Source: DAOUAE01 sp034433795 | Lineage (GTDB): Bacteria > Chloroflexota > UBA6077 > FW602-bin22 > DAOUAE01 | Direction: 5' to 3' | Assembly: GCA_034433795.1 (NCBI GenBank) | Contig: DAOUAE010000031.1 | Coordinates: 1-55,112, forward strand | Length of the DNA stretch: 55,112 nucleotides | Made by a program: the position numbers and the translations under genes | Notes under the pieces: model-generated | Seen by the model: only the letters and a program-made list of their open reading frames with translations | What the model was told of the DNA's origin: nothing | Database searches by the model: none | Part shown: positions 8,353-18,507 of the stretch, piece after piece | How positions within the stretch are numbered: position 1 is the first letter of the stretch | How the letters are laid out: each line of letters begins with the position of its first letter

Positions 8353-9221
8353 GCCGAGGGTGCCGCGCCCCCGCGCCGGGCGCGTCCCGGCGGGGGATAG
8401 GCCGCCACCGCCCGCAGGACCAGCTGGTCGAGGGTGTAGTTCAGGCGCCGGCTCACTTCAAAAAGGGCCGGCGCCGATATTTCGGGCACAGGGTGAGCCC
8501 GCTGCAGGGCATTCCAGATCTCCTCGGCCATGGCCTGGTACTCCTGAACGACGGTGGTCAGCGGCACGCCCCGCGCCGCCCGGCGGCGCGCGTGCTCCTC
8601 GGCGGTCCGCCAGAGGTCCTCACGGCCGTTCCCTGGCCCGTAGCGCAGGACCGAGGCCAGCAGCGGGATCATAAACGGGACGTTGTTGAGCAGCTCCTGG
8701 AGACCCAGCCCCGGAAGGCCCGGCAGCGCGCGGAGCAGCAGGCGCTGAGCCCAGCGGGCGACGATGTCGCGGGCCTGGCGCTGCAGAACGTCGGCCGCCC
8801 AGGCCAGCAGCGGCTCAGGGACAGCAACCGGCCGTGGCAGTGGCAGAACCGGCCGGGCTTCGAGGGCCGCCCGGACGCGGGCGAGGAGATCGTCGATGTT
8901 GAACGGCTTGAGGACCACCTGCCGCACGGTGTAACTGGTCAGGGCGAGGTTGAGCGGGGCCTCCATCACCGAGGTGGCCAGCACCGGAATGCGGGCCATC
9001 GCCTCCTGCGTCCGGAGTCCATCGAGCACCTGCCAGCACTCGGTGTGGCCGGCCTCCAGGTCCAGCATGATGAGGTCGGGCGGCTGCTGACGGACCAGCG
9101 CCATGACGTCAGTCTGGTAGGTGGTGGCCGTGGCCTCGTACCCGGCCTCGGTGAGAAGCATCCGCACCAGCTCGGCCAGGTCGGCGTCGTGGTCGACGAC
9201 CAGCACCCGCGGACCGGCCAT
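8349..9221 (-). CDS. Response regulator with RsbR-type helical output domain
   Basis: A 290-residue two-domain protein. Residues 1-120 form a receiver domain, with acidic pocket Asp10 and Asp12, phospho-acceptor Asp54 (LIMLDLEAG), Thr83 and Lys105 (LKPF). Residues about 135-275 are helical and resemble the RsbRD / PucR N-terminal type of sensor-output domain. The motifs include IVARWAQRLL, AEEHARRRAARGVPL and a later EYQAMAEEIWNAL. There is no DNA-binding or GGDEF domain. The likely role is phosphorylation-controlled protein interaction, perhaps a sigma-factor partner-switch, but that is inference. No histidine kinase is adjacent. Its stop overlaps the stop of the convergent binding protein gene. 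Confidence 0.75.
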   Translation of the reverse strand: MAGPRVLVVDHDADLAELVRMLLTEAGYEATATTYQTDVMALVRQQPPDLIMLDLEAGHTECWQVLDGLRTQEAMARIPVLATSVMEAPLNLALTSYTVRQVVLKPFNIDDLLARVRAALEARPVLPLPRPVAVPEPLLAWAADVLQRQARDIVARWAQRLLLRALPGLPGLGLQELLNNVPFMIPLLASVLRYGPGNGREDLWRTAEEHARRRAARGVPLTTVVQEYQAMAEEIWNALQRAHPVPEISAPALFEVSRRLNYTLDQLVLRAVAAYPPPGRARRGGAAPSA

Positions 9222-9336
9222 CTTCCCCCCACACCCCGCGGTCTATCGCCCCACACCGTTGCAAGATTGAGGCCAGCCAGCAGACGCTGGCCAGCTGGCG
9301 CGAGGGCCGACTGGCCAGCCAGGGATCGGTCGCGTT

Positions 9337-11022
9337 TCAGAAGCCGACGGCGTAACCGTCGCGGCGGGGATCGGCGGCGCCGAAGAGAGCGCCGGTCGCC
9401 GGGTCGCGCTGGATGAGCATGACGCTCCCGATGCCCTCCCAGGGGCCGATCCAGCGGATAGTGTGACCCCGGCGAGCCAGGGCCTCGCCGACCGCCGGCG
9501 AGAAGCGGGCCTCCAGGTGGAGTTCATCCGGACAGGTGTGGGGGACGGTGGACTCGGTCGGGTTCTGGAGATGCCGCCAGCGGGGCAGTTCCACCGCCTC
9601 GTTGGGGGCCAGCCCGAAGTCCAGGACGGCGCAGAGGACCTGCAGATTGGTCTGGACCTGGGTGTCGGCGCCGGGTGTCCCGAGCGTCAGAATGAGCGCG
9701 TCATCGCGAAAGACCATCACCGGGTTCATTGTGTGGCGGACGCGTTTGCCCGGCTGCAGGCAGTTGGGGTGAGCCGGATCGAGGTGCCAGTAGGTCATAC
9801 GGTTGTTGAGAAGGATACCGGTGCCGGGGACGACGACGCAGGAGCCGAAGGCCGACTGCAGGCTCTGTAGTTGACAGACGGCGTTGCCCAGACCATCCAC
9901 CACCACAAAACAGGTGGTATCCTCGCGGTCGTCGGCGACCACCGGCCGGCGCGCGAGCGTGGCCGGCTGTGGCCGGCCCTCAAACGGCCAGGGGTCGCCC
10001 GGAGTGGCTGTGGCCATGGCCCGCTCGGGGTCGATCAACCGGGCGCGCTCGCGGGCGTACTCCTTGGCCAGCAGCCCCCGGAGCGGGACATCCCACCAGT
10101 CCGGATCGGCCAGGTAGGCCTCGCGGTCGGCGAAGGCCAGCCGCTTGGCCTCGACCATCAGGTGAATGGCGGTCGGGTGATCCCAGTCCAGCCCGGTGAG
10201 GTCGAAGCATTCCAGCAGGTTGAGCTCCTGCAGAAGAACATAGCCGCTGGAGTTGGGCGGAGCCTCGAAGACGGTGTAGCCCCGGTAGGTGGTGGTGATG
10301 GGCTCCTGCCAGAGGGCCTGATAGGCGGCCAGGTCGTCCAGGCCGAGCAGGCCGCCGTCAGCCTCACAGGCGGCGACGATGGCCCGCGCGCCTGGTCCCC
10401 GGTAGAACCAGTCGGGCCCCTCGGCGGCCAGGGCCCGGAAGGTGCGGGCCAGATCGGGCTGGCGCAGAATCTCCCCCGGCTGGAGGGGACGACCGTCGCG
10501 GGTGAAGACCGCCCGCGAGGCCGGGAAACGGGCCAGGTCCGGGGCGGCGGCGATAGCGGCGGCCAGTTTGGGGCTGACCGGAAAGCCGTGCTCGGCCAGG
10601 TCGATGGCTGGGGCCAGAATCCGGGTCCAGGGCTGACTGCCATAGCGGGCGTGGAGCCGAAACCAGCCGTCCACCAGCCCGGGGACCGAGACGCTGCGCA
10701 CCCCCGTCAGGGGGATGCCCTCGCGGTAGGCGGACAGCGTGGCCCGGCGGGGCGCCGGGCCGGTGGCATTGACCACCGCCACCGTCCCACTGGCCTGATG
10801 GTAGACCATAAGAAAGCCGTCGCCGCCGATACCTGACATATGCGGCTCGACCACGGTCAGGGCGGCGGCCACCGCCAGGGCGGCGTCGACGACGTTTCCG
10901 CCCTGCTGCAGAAGCCAGAGGCCGGCCTGAGCGGCCAGGGGGTGCCCGGCGCAGACCAGACCGTGGCGGGCCGTGACCGTCGGGCGGTGGGCCTCGGCCC
11001 GCTGGCCGTGCGGTCCCTTCAT
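9337..11022 (-). CDS. ggt: Gamma-glutamyltransferase family protein
   Basis: This 561-residue member of the Ntn-hydrolase gamma-glutamyltranspeptidase family is made as a proenzyme that cuts itself before a Thr. The likely nucleophile is Thr369 or Thr370 in REDTTCFVVVDGLGNAV. Family signatures are visible as GGNVVDAALA (41-50), SGIGGDGF (63-70) and NNRMTYW (406-412). No signal peptide is apparent, so it may be cytoplasmic, unlike the classical periplasmic enzyme. Start 11022 is chosen for the AGGAGG site just upstream. It lies 44 bases downstream of gyrA on the same strand and may share its transcript. The substrate could be glutathione or another gamma-glutamyl or acyl compound. Confidence 0.9.
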   Translation of the reverse strand: MKGPHGQRAEAHRPTVTARHGLVCAGHPLAAQAGLWLLQQGGNVVDAALAVAAALTVVEPHMSGIGGDGFLMVYHQASGTVAVVNATGPAPRRATLSAYREGIPLTGVRSVSVPGLVDGWFRLHARYGSQPWTRILAPAIDLAEHGFPVSPKLAAAIAAAPDLARFPASRAVFTRDGRPLQPGEILRQPDLARTFRALAAEGPDWFYRGPGARAIVAACEADGGLLGLDDLAAYQALWQEPITTTYRGYTVFEAPPNSSGYVLLQELNLLECFDLTGLDWDHPTAIHLMVEAKRLAFADREAYLADPDWWDVPLRGLLAKEYARERARLIDPERAMATATPGDPWPFEGRPQPATLARRPVVADDREDTTCFVVVDGLGNAVCQLQSLQSAFGSCVVVPGTGILLNNRMTYWHLDPAHPNCLQPGKRVRHTMNPVMVFRDDALILTLGTPGADTQVQTNLQVLCAVLDFGLAPNEAVELPRWRHLQNPTESTVPHTCPDELHLEARFSPAVGEALARRGHTIRWIGPWEGIGSVMLIQRDPATGALFGAADPRRDGYAVGF

Positions 11023-11066
11023 CGCTCTGCCTCCTCTCAGCCCGGCCATCTCGCGCCGATGGCGCC

Positions 11067-13784
<2,718 letters not shown>

Positions 13785-13892
13785 CCGTACCTCTCCTCCC
13801 CGGATCAGGGTACCCCAAAAAGGGGATGGCCCCGGCCCTTTACAGCCGGGCCGCCGCTGGGCTACAGTGCCCCCGACGACTTCTCTGTGGCT

Positions 13893-13898
13893 ATTGTA
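13893..13898 (-). promoter_or_regulatory. Possible -10 element for gyrA
   Basis: TACAAT on the minus strand lies about 110 bases before the gyrA start. No good -35 is visible. The leader between them holds G/C-rich inverted repeats, including CCCC-TTTTT-GGGG near 13812-13824. Confidence 0.3.
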
Positions 13899-13996
13899 GC
13901 GGATCGGGGCCGCGCTGGCCACCGACCGGCGCTCCTGACAGGGGCGGGCCCGGTTCTGGCGCGGGCCAGAGCCGCCGGCGATCGGGGAGGTGAAAG

Positions 13997-14377
13997 GTGC
14001 CGGAGAGGGCGAAGATTCTGGTGATCGAGGACGACCGGCTGGTCAGCCGACTGCTCCGTCGGCTTCTGCAGCAGGCGGGCTACGAGGTCAGCGTGGCCTA
14101 CTCTGGTCGCGCAGCGCTGGCGGCGCTCCAGGCTGAACGGCCGGATCTGATCACGCTGGATATTGCCCTGCCGGAGGTGGACGGTGAAGCGTTGCTCGGC
14201 GAACTGCGGGCCGACCCGGCGACGCGGAGCATCCCGGTGATCGTGATCTCGGCTGCTCCGTGGTTGCTGCACGACCGGTTGCGCCGTCACGCCCGCGCGG
14301 TGGTGGCCAAGCCGTTCCGTCCGGAGGAGATCCTGCGGGTGGTGGCGAGCGTCCTGGCTGGTCGGCCGACCGACTGA
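13997..14377 (+). CDS. Single-domain response regulator (CheY-like receiver)
   Basis: This 126-residue protein consists of one receiver domain. The acidic pair is Asp12/Asp13 (VIEDDRLV), the phospho-acceptor is Asp55 in LITLDIALPEVDG, the switch Ser is Ser85, and the conserved lysine is Lys105 (VAKPFRPEE). There is no output domain, so it probably acts by binding a partner such as a kinase, phosphatase or motor-type target. GTG 13997 has GGGGAGGTGAAAG just before it. It is transcribed away from gyrA. No kinase gene is nearby, so the partner is unknown. Confidence 0.88.
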   Translation: MPERAKILVIEDDRLVSRLLRRLLQQAGYEVSVAYSGRAALAALQAERPDLITLDIALPEVDGEALLGELRADPATRSIPVIVISAAPWLLHDRLRRHARAVVAKPFRPEEILRVVASVLAGRPTD

Positions 14378-14644
14378 GCCAGGATGCGGTGGTGATCGTG
14401 GCCGCTCCGGCAGACCGTGTGGCCCGTGGGCCAGGACCGGTTGGCTGGCGCGAGCCGGGAAATGGGGTGGGGCGACCACGAGCCCGTCCGGTCGGGTGAG
14501 TATCGTCGGGCGCGCGGGATCGCATCCCTCGCCTGGCCCCAGCGTGGACGTCGCGGGGGCAGCGAGGTCGCCGGTCCTCAGAACGGGGCGGTCCCGGTCG
14601 GGATGGCAGGTGGCGGGCCGTTGCGGCCGGCGGGCTGGCTGTGG
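14378..14644. other. Stretch with no recognised gene before secG
   Basis: About 270 bases of GC-rich sequence with no reading frame that looks conserved. It contains a short inverted repeat TGGCCCGTGGGCCA (near 14420) and, at its end, the secG promoter. No terminator for the receiver gene was found. Confidence 0.5.
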
Positions 14645-14650
14645 TATCAT
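14621..14650 (+). promoter_or_regulatory. Predicted promoter of secG
   Basis: TTGCGG (14621-14626), an 18-base spacer and TATCAT (14645-14650), preceded by TGG as an extended -10. It lies 24 bases before the chosen secG start. Confidence 0.6.
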
Positions 14651-14673
14651 CCGGCCGGGAGGCGCAAAAGACC

Positions 14674-14901
14674 GTGACGATAGTGTTCAACATTGTCCAG
14701 ATCATCGTCAGTATTCTCTTAATCATCGTGATTCTTTTGCAGGTCAAGGGCACCGGGTTCAGCGCCACGTTTCAGAGCGAGGCCGGGATCTTCCGGACAC
14801 GGCGGGGGCTGGAGCGGTTGCTCTTCAATCTGACCATCGGTCTGGCGGTGGTCTTTGCGGTGGTCTCGCTGGCCAGCGTGATTGCTGAACGCCTGGCCTG
14901 A
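14674..14901 (+). CDS. secG: Preprotein translocase subunit SecG
   Basis: A 75-residue protein with two transmembrane helices, as expected for SecG, the small subunit that assists SecYEG protein export. The first helix (about 4-21) runs into the conserved VILLQVKGTGFS loop. The middle segment FRTRRGLERLLFNLTIG is also typical, and the second helix ends the protein. GTG 14674 was chosen because the in-frame start at 14641 precedes or overlaps the -10 element. A GGGAGG site precedes the chosen start. A strong terminator lies 31 bases after the stop. Confidence 0.88.
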   Translation: MTIVFNIVQIIVSILLIIVILLQVKGTGFSATFQSEAGIFRTRRGLERLLFNLTIGLAVVFAVVSLASVIAERLA

Positions 14902-14931
14902 GCGGGCGACCCTGGCAGTGGGAAGCGATCG

Positions 14932-14964
14932 ACCGGTGTGCCTCACCAGGCACACCGGTTTTTA
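14932..14964 (+). terminator. Rho-independent terminator of secG
   Basis: A perfect 12-bp stem (ACCGGTGTGCCT and its complement) with a CACC loop is followed by TTTTTATTT. It separates secG from the convergent operon that ends at 14967. Confidence 0.93.
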
Positions 14965-14966
14965 TT

Positions 14967-16565
14967 TCAGTCATCGCGGCGCCGGAAGACCGGCGCCAGC
15001 AGGTTCTCGACCGGAGCATAATCATCGGTCAGGCGATGAGGCGTTGCACCGGCGGTGAGGCGAGCCAGGCGATCCGCCGAGAGTAGAGCGCCGGTCGGCT
15101 GGCGTCCCAGAGCCGTCAATCTGGTCTCCAGGTCGTGCGGGTCAAGGGGACGAGGACCGGCGACCACCACATATGTCAGTGGCGTCCGCCCAAGAATCTG
15201 AGTGGGGTTCAGATAGCGGTTCGCCAAGCGACGATCGTAGAAAACCTGCACTGACGGGAAGACCTCCCTCAGCGTGGCGAGATAAGCCCGCAGGAACCCA
15301 CCAACTTGCAGGTCATCGATGACATTGGCCACGTAGTAGCCGTCGGTGGTCAGTCCTTGCCGAACCAGCGTGTGAAACTCGTAGGTAGTTAGATGGTAAG
15401 GAACTGTTAGATCGCTAAAAGCGTCACCAAAAATAAGGTCGTAGGTGTTCACTGGTCGTTCATCAAGAAAAAATTGACGAGCATCCCGGGTGAAAGTGCG
15501 AATGGGGAGATCCTGGCTCACGCCAAAGAACTGATAAGCGAGCCTGGCAACTGTCGGGTCGATCTCAACGACATCGACCCGACTCGCTGGATAGGTAGTA
15601 GCCAGGTAGCGCGGGAAGGTGTACCCACCACCGCCAATGACCAGAACAGCGAACTGTTGACGCGAACCGACGAGATAGGCTGTCAGATCAGCGAAGATCC
15701 GTTCGTAACCATACTCCAGGTGGGAGGGATCGCCCAGACGGGTCAGACTGTGCACCAGGTTATCAAGAACGAGAGCGCGGAGAGTATCGTCTTCCACTGT
15801 CCGGTCGACGACGCGGATACAGTAATAGGCGCTTTCGACCATGCATGGTCCCTGCAGAAGCCGGGAGGGGCCGGCTCCCAGAAGCCAGAGACCGAGAGCG
15901 AGGGAGCTCAGCGCCACCCCCTGTCGCCACCAGAGACCACGGGCGGTCACACTGGCACCGAGCGCCAGGGCGAGGCCGGTGACGAGAAGAAGACGACGAG
16001 TGCCGACAGTCTCGATAAGGATGAGTCCACTGCTCAGGGTGCCCACGATGGCCCCTACCGCGGCCGCAGCGCTCAGTCGCCCAGCGCTGGTGCCGACACG
16101 CCGAGAATCGGTGATAAAGAGTCGAGCCAGAAGAGGCCCAGCCAGTCCGCAGAAAAAGGTCGGCAGACAGGCCAGAAGAGCAGCGCTCAGCGTAACCCGC
16201 AGAGGCAGGGACCCAAAGCGACTGCTCCGGAGCACCGGCACCAGTTCGGCCAGCGGGAGGCTGAGGAAACAGGCCAGTGCGGCCAGAGCCAGAATGAGCG
16301 TTAAAAGACTGCGCCCAGCCCAGCGGTCGCTCAGTCGAGCACCGAGGGCGTGACCGATAGTCAGGGCCGTCAGCACGACCCCGATACTGGCCGCCCAGAC
16401 ATAGAGCGAGGTCCCGAAATAGGGGGCGAGCAGACGAAGAACGCTGATCTCGATAACCATACTGGCCGCACTGGTGAGCGCGGCCAGTATGGTCAGCGTT
16501 CGTGCCGACAGCCTATCGCGAGCACTCTTCTTGTCTGAGAGTGCCAATGCCGGGCCACGAGCCAT
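14967..16565 (-). CDS. Membrane-anchored spermidine-synthase-like protein
   Basis: A 532-residue fusion of a hydrophobic N-terminal region (about 8-10 helices, residues 25-240) and a C-terminal class I methyltransferase-like fold. The latter resembles spermidine synthase. Its nucleotide-binding loop is LVIGGGGYTFPRYL and the acidic strand end is VDVVEIDP. The region that in true spermidine synthases carries the catalytic Asp reads YDLIFGDAFSDLTVPYHLTT, so polyamine synthesis is uncertain. The family (fused MFS / spermidine synthase) is common in Chloroflexota and others, with no settled role. It starts six bases after the permease gene, so it is the last gene of that operon. Its base composition is lower in GC than the secG side. 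Confidence 0.75.
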   Translation of the reverse strand: MARGPALALSDKKSARDRLSARTLTILAALTSAASMVIEISVLRLLAPYFGTSLYVWAASIGVVLTALTIGHALGARLSDRWAGRSLLTLILALAALACFLSLPLAELVPVLRSSRFGSLPLRVTLSAALLACLPTFFCGLAGPLLARLFITDSRRVGTSAGRLSAAAAVGAIVGTLSSGLILIETVGTRRLLLVTGLALALGASVTARGLWWRQGVALSSLALGLWLLGAGPSRLLQGPCMVESAYYCIRVVDRTVEDDTLRALVLDNLVHSLTRLGDPSHLEYGYERIFADLTAYLVGSRQQFAVLVIGGGGYTFPRYLATTYPASRVDVVEIDPTVARLAYQFFGVSQDLPIRTFTRDARQFFLDERPVNTYDLIFGDAFSDLTVPYHLTTYEFHTLVRQGLTTDGYYVANVIDDLQVGGFLRAYLATLREVFPSVQVFYDRRLANRYLNPTQILGRTPLTYVVVAGPRPLDPHDLETRLTALGRQPTGALLSADRLARLTAGATPHRLTDDYAPVENLLAPVFRRRDD

Positions 16566-16571
16566 CCGGGA

Positions 16572-17534
16572 CTACCGGCTCTCTCCACCATAGTAGACCC
16601 AGCGGGCTGAGGTTCGGAAAATAAGGAGGGTGCAGGCCAGAACAATGAGGAAGAGAATCCAGGCCATTGCCGAGGCATAGCCCATCTTAAAGAACTCAAA
16701 CGCGGTCTGATAGAGGTAGTACGCGTACATTAGAGTAGCATCAGCCGGGCCACCACCGGTGAGGATGTAAATCTGTGTGAAGTACTGGAAAGAGCCGATC
16801 ATACCAGTGATAACGTTAAAGAGAATAACCGGTGAGAGCATCGGCAGAGTGACGTGCCGGAACTGCTGCCAGCCATTGGCCCCATCGATCTGGGCGGCTT
16901 CGTAGAGTTCTTGCGGAACACCCTGAAGCCCGGCCAGATAAATAACGATCTGGCCGCCGACGCCCCACCAGGCCATCAGGATAAGTGCCGGCTTGGCCCA
17001 TACCGGATCAGAGAGCCAGCCAATCACCGGGATACGGAAGCCAAAGAGAAGATTCGTGATCTCACCGGCTGCCCGGATGATGGTGGTCAGCACACCGTAC
17101 TGTGGATTCAGGAACCAGAGCCAGACAATAGAGGCGGCGACGGCTGGAGTGACACTGGGCAGGTAGAAGATAGTACGGTAGACCGAAAGCCCTTTGACCC
17201 GCATGTTGAGCAGGATAGCCATCGCAATGGCCGCGACTGTGCCGACGAAGACGGCACCCACCGTATAATAGACGGTGTTATAAAGAGCGGTCTTGAAACG
17301 TGGATCCTCAACGATAAGATCAGTATAATTCTGAACACCGATGAAAACAGGCTCTTTCAGAACAGAATAGGTGGTCAGACTGTAGTAGAAAGAGGCAGCC
17401 ATCGGGTAGATATTGAGCATCAAGAAGTGCGCAATCCAGGGCGAGATGAAGAAGAGAGCCAGCAAGAGCCGGCGCCATGTTGTCCGGCGCACCCCGAGCA
17501 CGGCGGCGTGAGTGGTCGTGCTTTGAGCAGCCAT
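16572..17534 (-). CDS. Carbohydrate ABC transporter permease, MalF/UgpA type (second importer)
   Basis: This 320-residue permease has six predicted helices. The cytoplasmic N-terminus is followed by the first helix near residues 23-46 (FISPWIAHFLMLNIYPMAAS). The coupling loop QELYEAAQIDGANGWQQFRH plus VTLPMLSPV is canonical. The start ATG 17534 has AAAGGATAGG upstream and lies three bases after the stop of the MalG-type partner, so the two are surely co-translated. GC content is near 50%, clearly below the adjoining gyrA and mre regions. The substrate is unknown. Confidence 0.92.
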   Translation of the reverse strand: MAAQSTTTHAAVLGVRRTTWRRLLLALFFISPWIAHFLMLNIYPMAASFYYSLTTYSVLKEPVFIGVQNYTDLIVEDPRFKTALYNTVYYTVGAVFVGTVAAIAMAILLNMRVKGLSVYRTIFYLPSVTPAVAASIVWLWFLNPQYGVLTTIIRAAGEITNLLFGFRIPVIGWLSDPVWAKPALILMAWWGVGGQIVIYLAGLQGVPQELYEAAQIDGANGWQQFRHVTLPMLSPVILFNVITGMIGSFQYFTQIYILTGGGPADATLMYAYYLYQTAFEFFKMGYASAMAWILFLIVLACTLLIFRTSARWVYYGGESR

Positions 17535-17537
17535 CGC

Positions 17538-18431
17538 CTATCCTTTCAAACCGCTGAAAGTAATACCCTGAATAAAGGTACGCTGAGCCAAAAAGAAGAT
17601 CACGATGATCGGTAGAATAGTCACCGTCGTTGCCGCCATAATCTCGCCAAAGTTAGAAAGCCCATAGGCATTCTGCATATTCCGAAGCCCAAGGGCGATA
17701 GTAAACTTGGTCTTATCCTGAAGATAGATAAGCGGTCCGAGAAAATCATTCCATGAACCAATAAACTGAAAGAGGGCAACAACCGCAATAGCCGGAATGG
17801 CCAGAGGAACCATGACCTGCCAGAGAATCCGCATCTCCGAGGCCCCATCGATGCGGGCAGCATCAGAGAGGTCCTGCGGGATCGTTAGGAAGAACTGTCG
17901 CAATAGAAAAATGAAATATGGACTGGCCAGCCATGTCGGTAGAATCAGGGGCCAGTAAGTGTTAGTCAATTGAACGTTGCGCCAGAAAAGATAGAGGGGA
18001 ATCATAACGACCGGAAAGGGTAGCATGAGTGTAGCCAGCACGATGATAAAAACAATATCGCGGCCTGGCCACTGGATCCTGGAGAAACCGTAAGCCACCA
18101 TGGTGTTCGAGAGCACAGCTCCCACTACAGAGAGGACACACACATAAAGCGAATTCTGGATATAGAGAAGAAGCGGCTGATTAGGATCACGGAAAAAGGC
18201 ATTGGGATAGTTCTGCCAGTAGATGGGATTTGGAATCCACCGGATTGGAATTTCGACGATTTGGGCCTGGGTCTTCAGAGACGTCGTAATCATCCAGAAC
18301 CATGGCAGGATGAAAAAGACCGAGAAGAATAGAAGGATACCATGCTTGCAAAGAGCGCTCAGTAAGGCACGAGTACGGACGCCAAGGCGAGCGGACCGGG
18401 CTACTGGAAGGGCTGCTATCTGCCTTGTCAT
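17538..18431 (-). CDS. Carbohydrate ABC transporter permease, MalG/UgpE type (second importer)
   Basis: This 297-residue permease has six predicted helices. The first (about 27-48) ends in the typical LPWFWMITTSLKTQAQI segment. The coupling loop reads LSDAARIDGASEMRILWQ followed by VMVPLAIPAI. The frame is open for 62 codons upstream, but that part overlaps the end of the binding protein gene and carries no homology. ATG 18431 was therefore chosen, although its ribosome site (AGGCG) is modest. A G/C-rich hairpin separates it from the binding protein gene. GC content is low for this genome (26 of 60 in the block at 18001). Confidence 0.9.
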   Translation of the reverse strand: MTRQIAALPVARSARLGVRTRALLSALCKHGILLFFSVFFILPWFWMITTSLKTQAQIVEIPIRWIPNPIYWQNYPNAFFRDPNQPLLLYIQNSLYVCVLSVVGAVLSNTMVAYGFSRIQWPGRDIVFIIVLATLMLPFPVVMIPLYLFWRNVQLTNTYWPLILPTWLASPYFIFLLRQFFLTIPQDLSDAARIDGASEMRILWQVMVPLAIPAIAVVALFQFIGSWNDFLGPLIYLQDKTKFTIALGLRNMQNAYGLSNFGEIMAATTVTILPIIVIFFLAQRTFIQGITFSGLKG

Positions 18432-18468
18432 CAGTTCGCCTGCCTGTAGGGTGTTTAGTAAGGCTATA

Positions 18469-18497
18469 GGACGGGGAGAGATTTTCTCTCCCCGCCC
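18469..18497 (-). terminator. Intergenic hairpin, possible partial terminator or 3' stabiliser
   Basis: GGACGGGGAGAGA and TCTCTCCCCGCCC form a long stem with one mismatch and a short A/T loop, between the binding protein and permease genes. There is no long T tract. Such hairpins often raise binding protein levels relative to permeases; that role is inferred. Confidence 0.5.
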
Positions 18498-18507
18498 TGC
18501 TCCTAGT

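Noticed and set aside
9240..9336. CTGGCCAG repeats between the response regulator and gamma-glutamyltransferase genes
   Set aside because: Short and self-complementary, but without a T tract or clear stem; too weak to call a terminator or operator.
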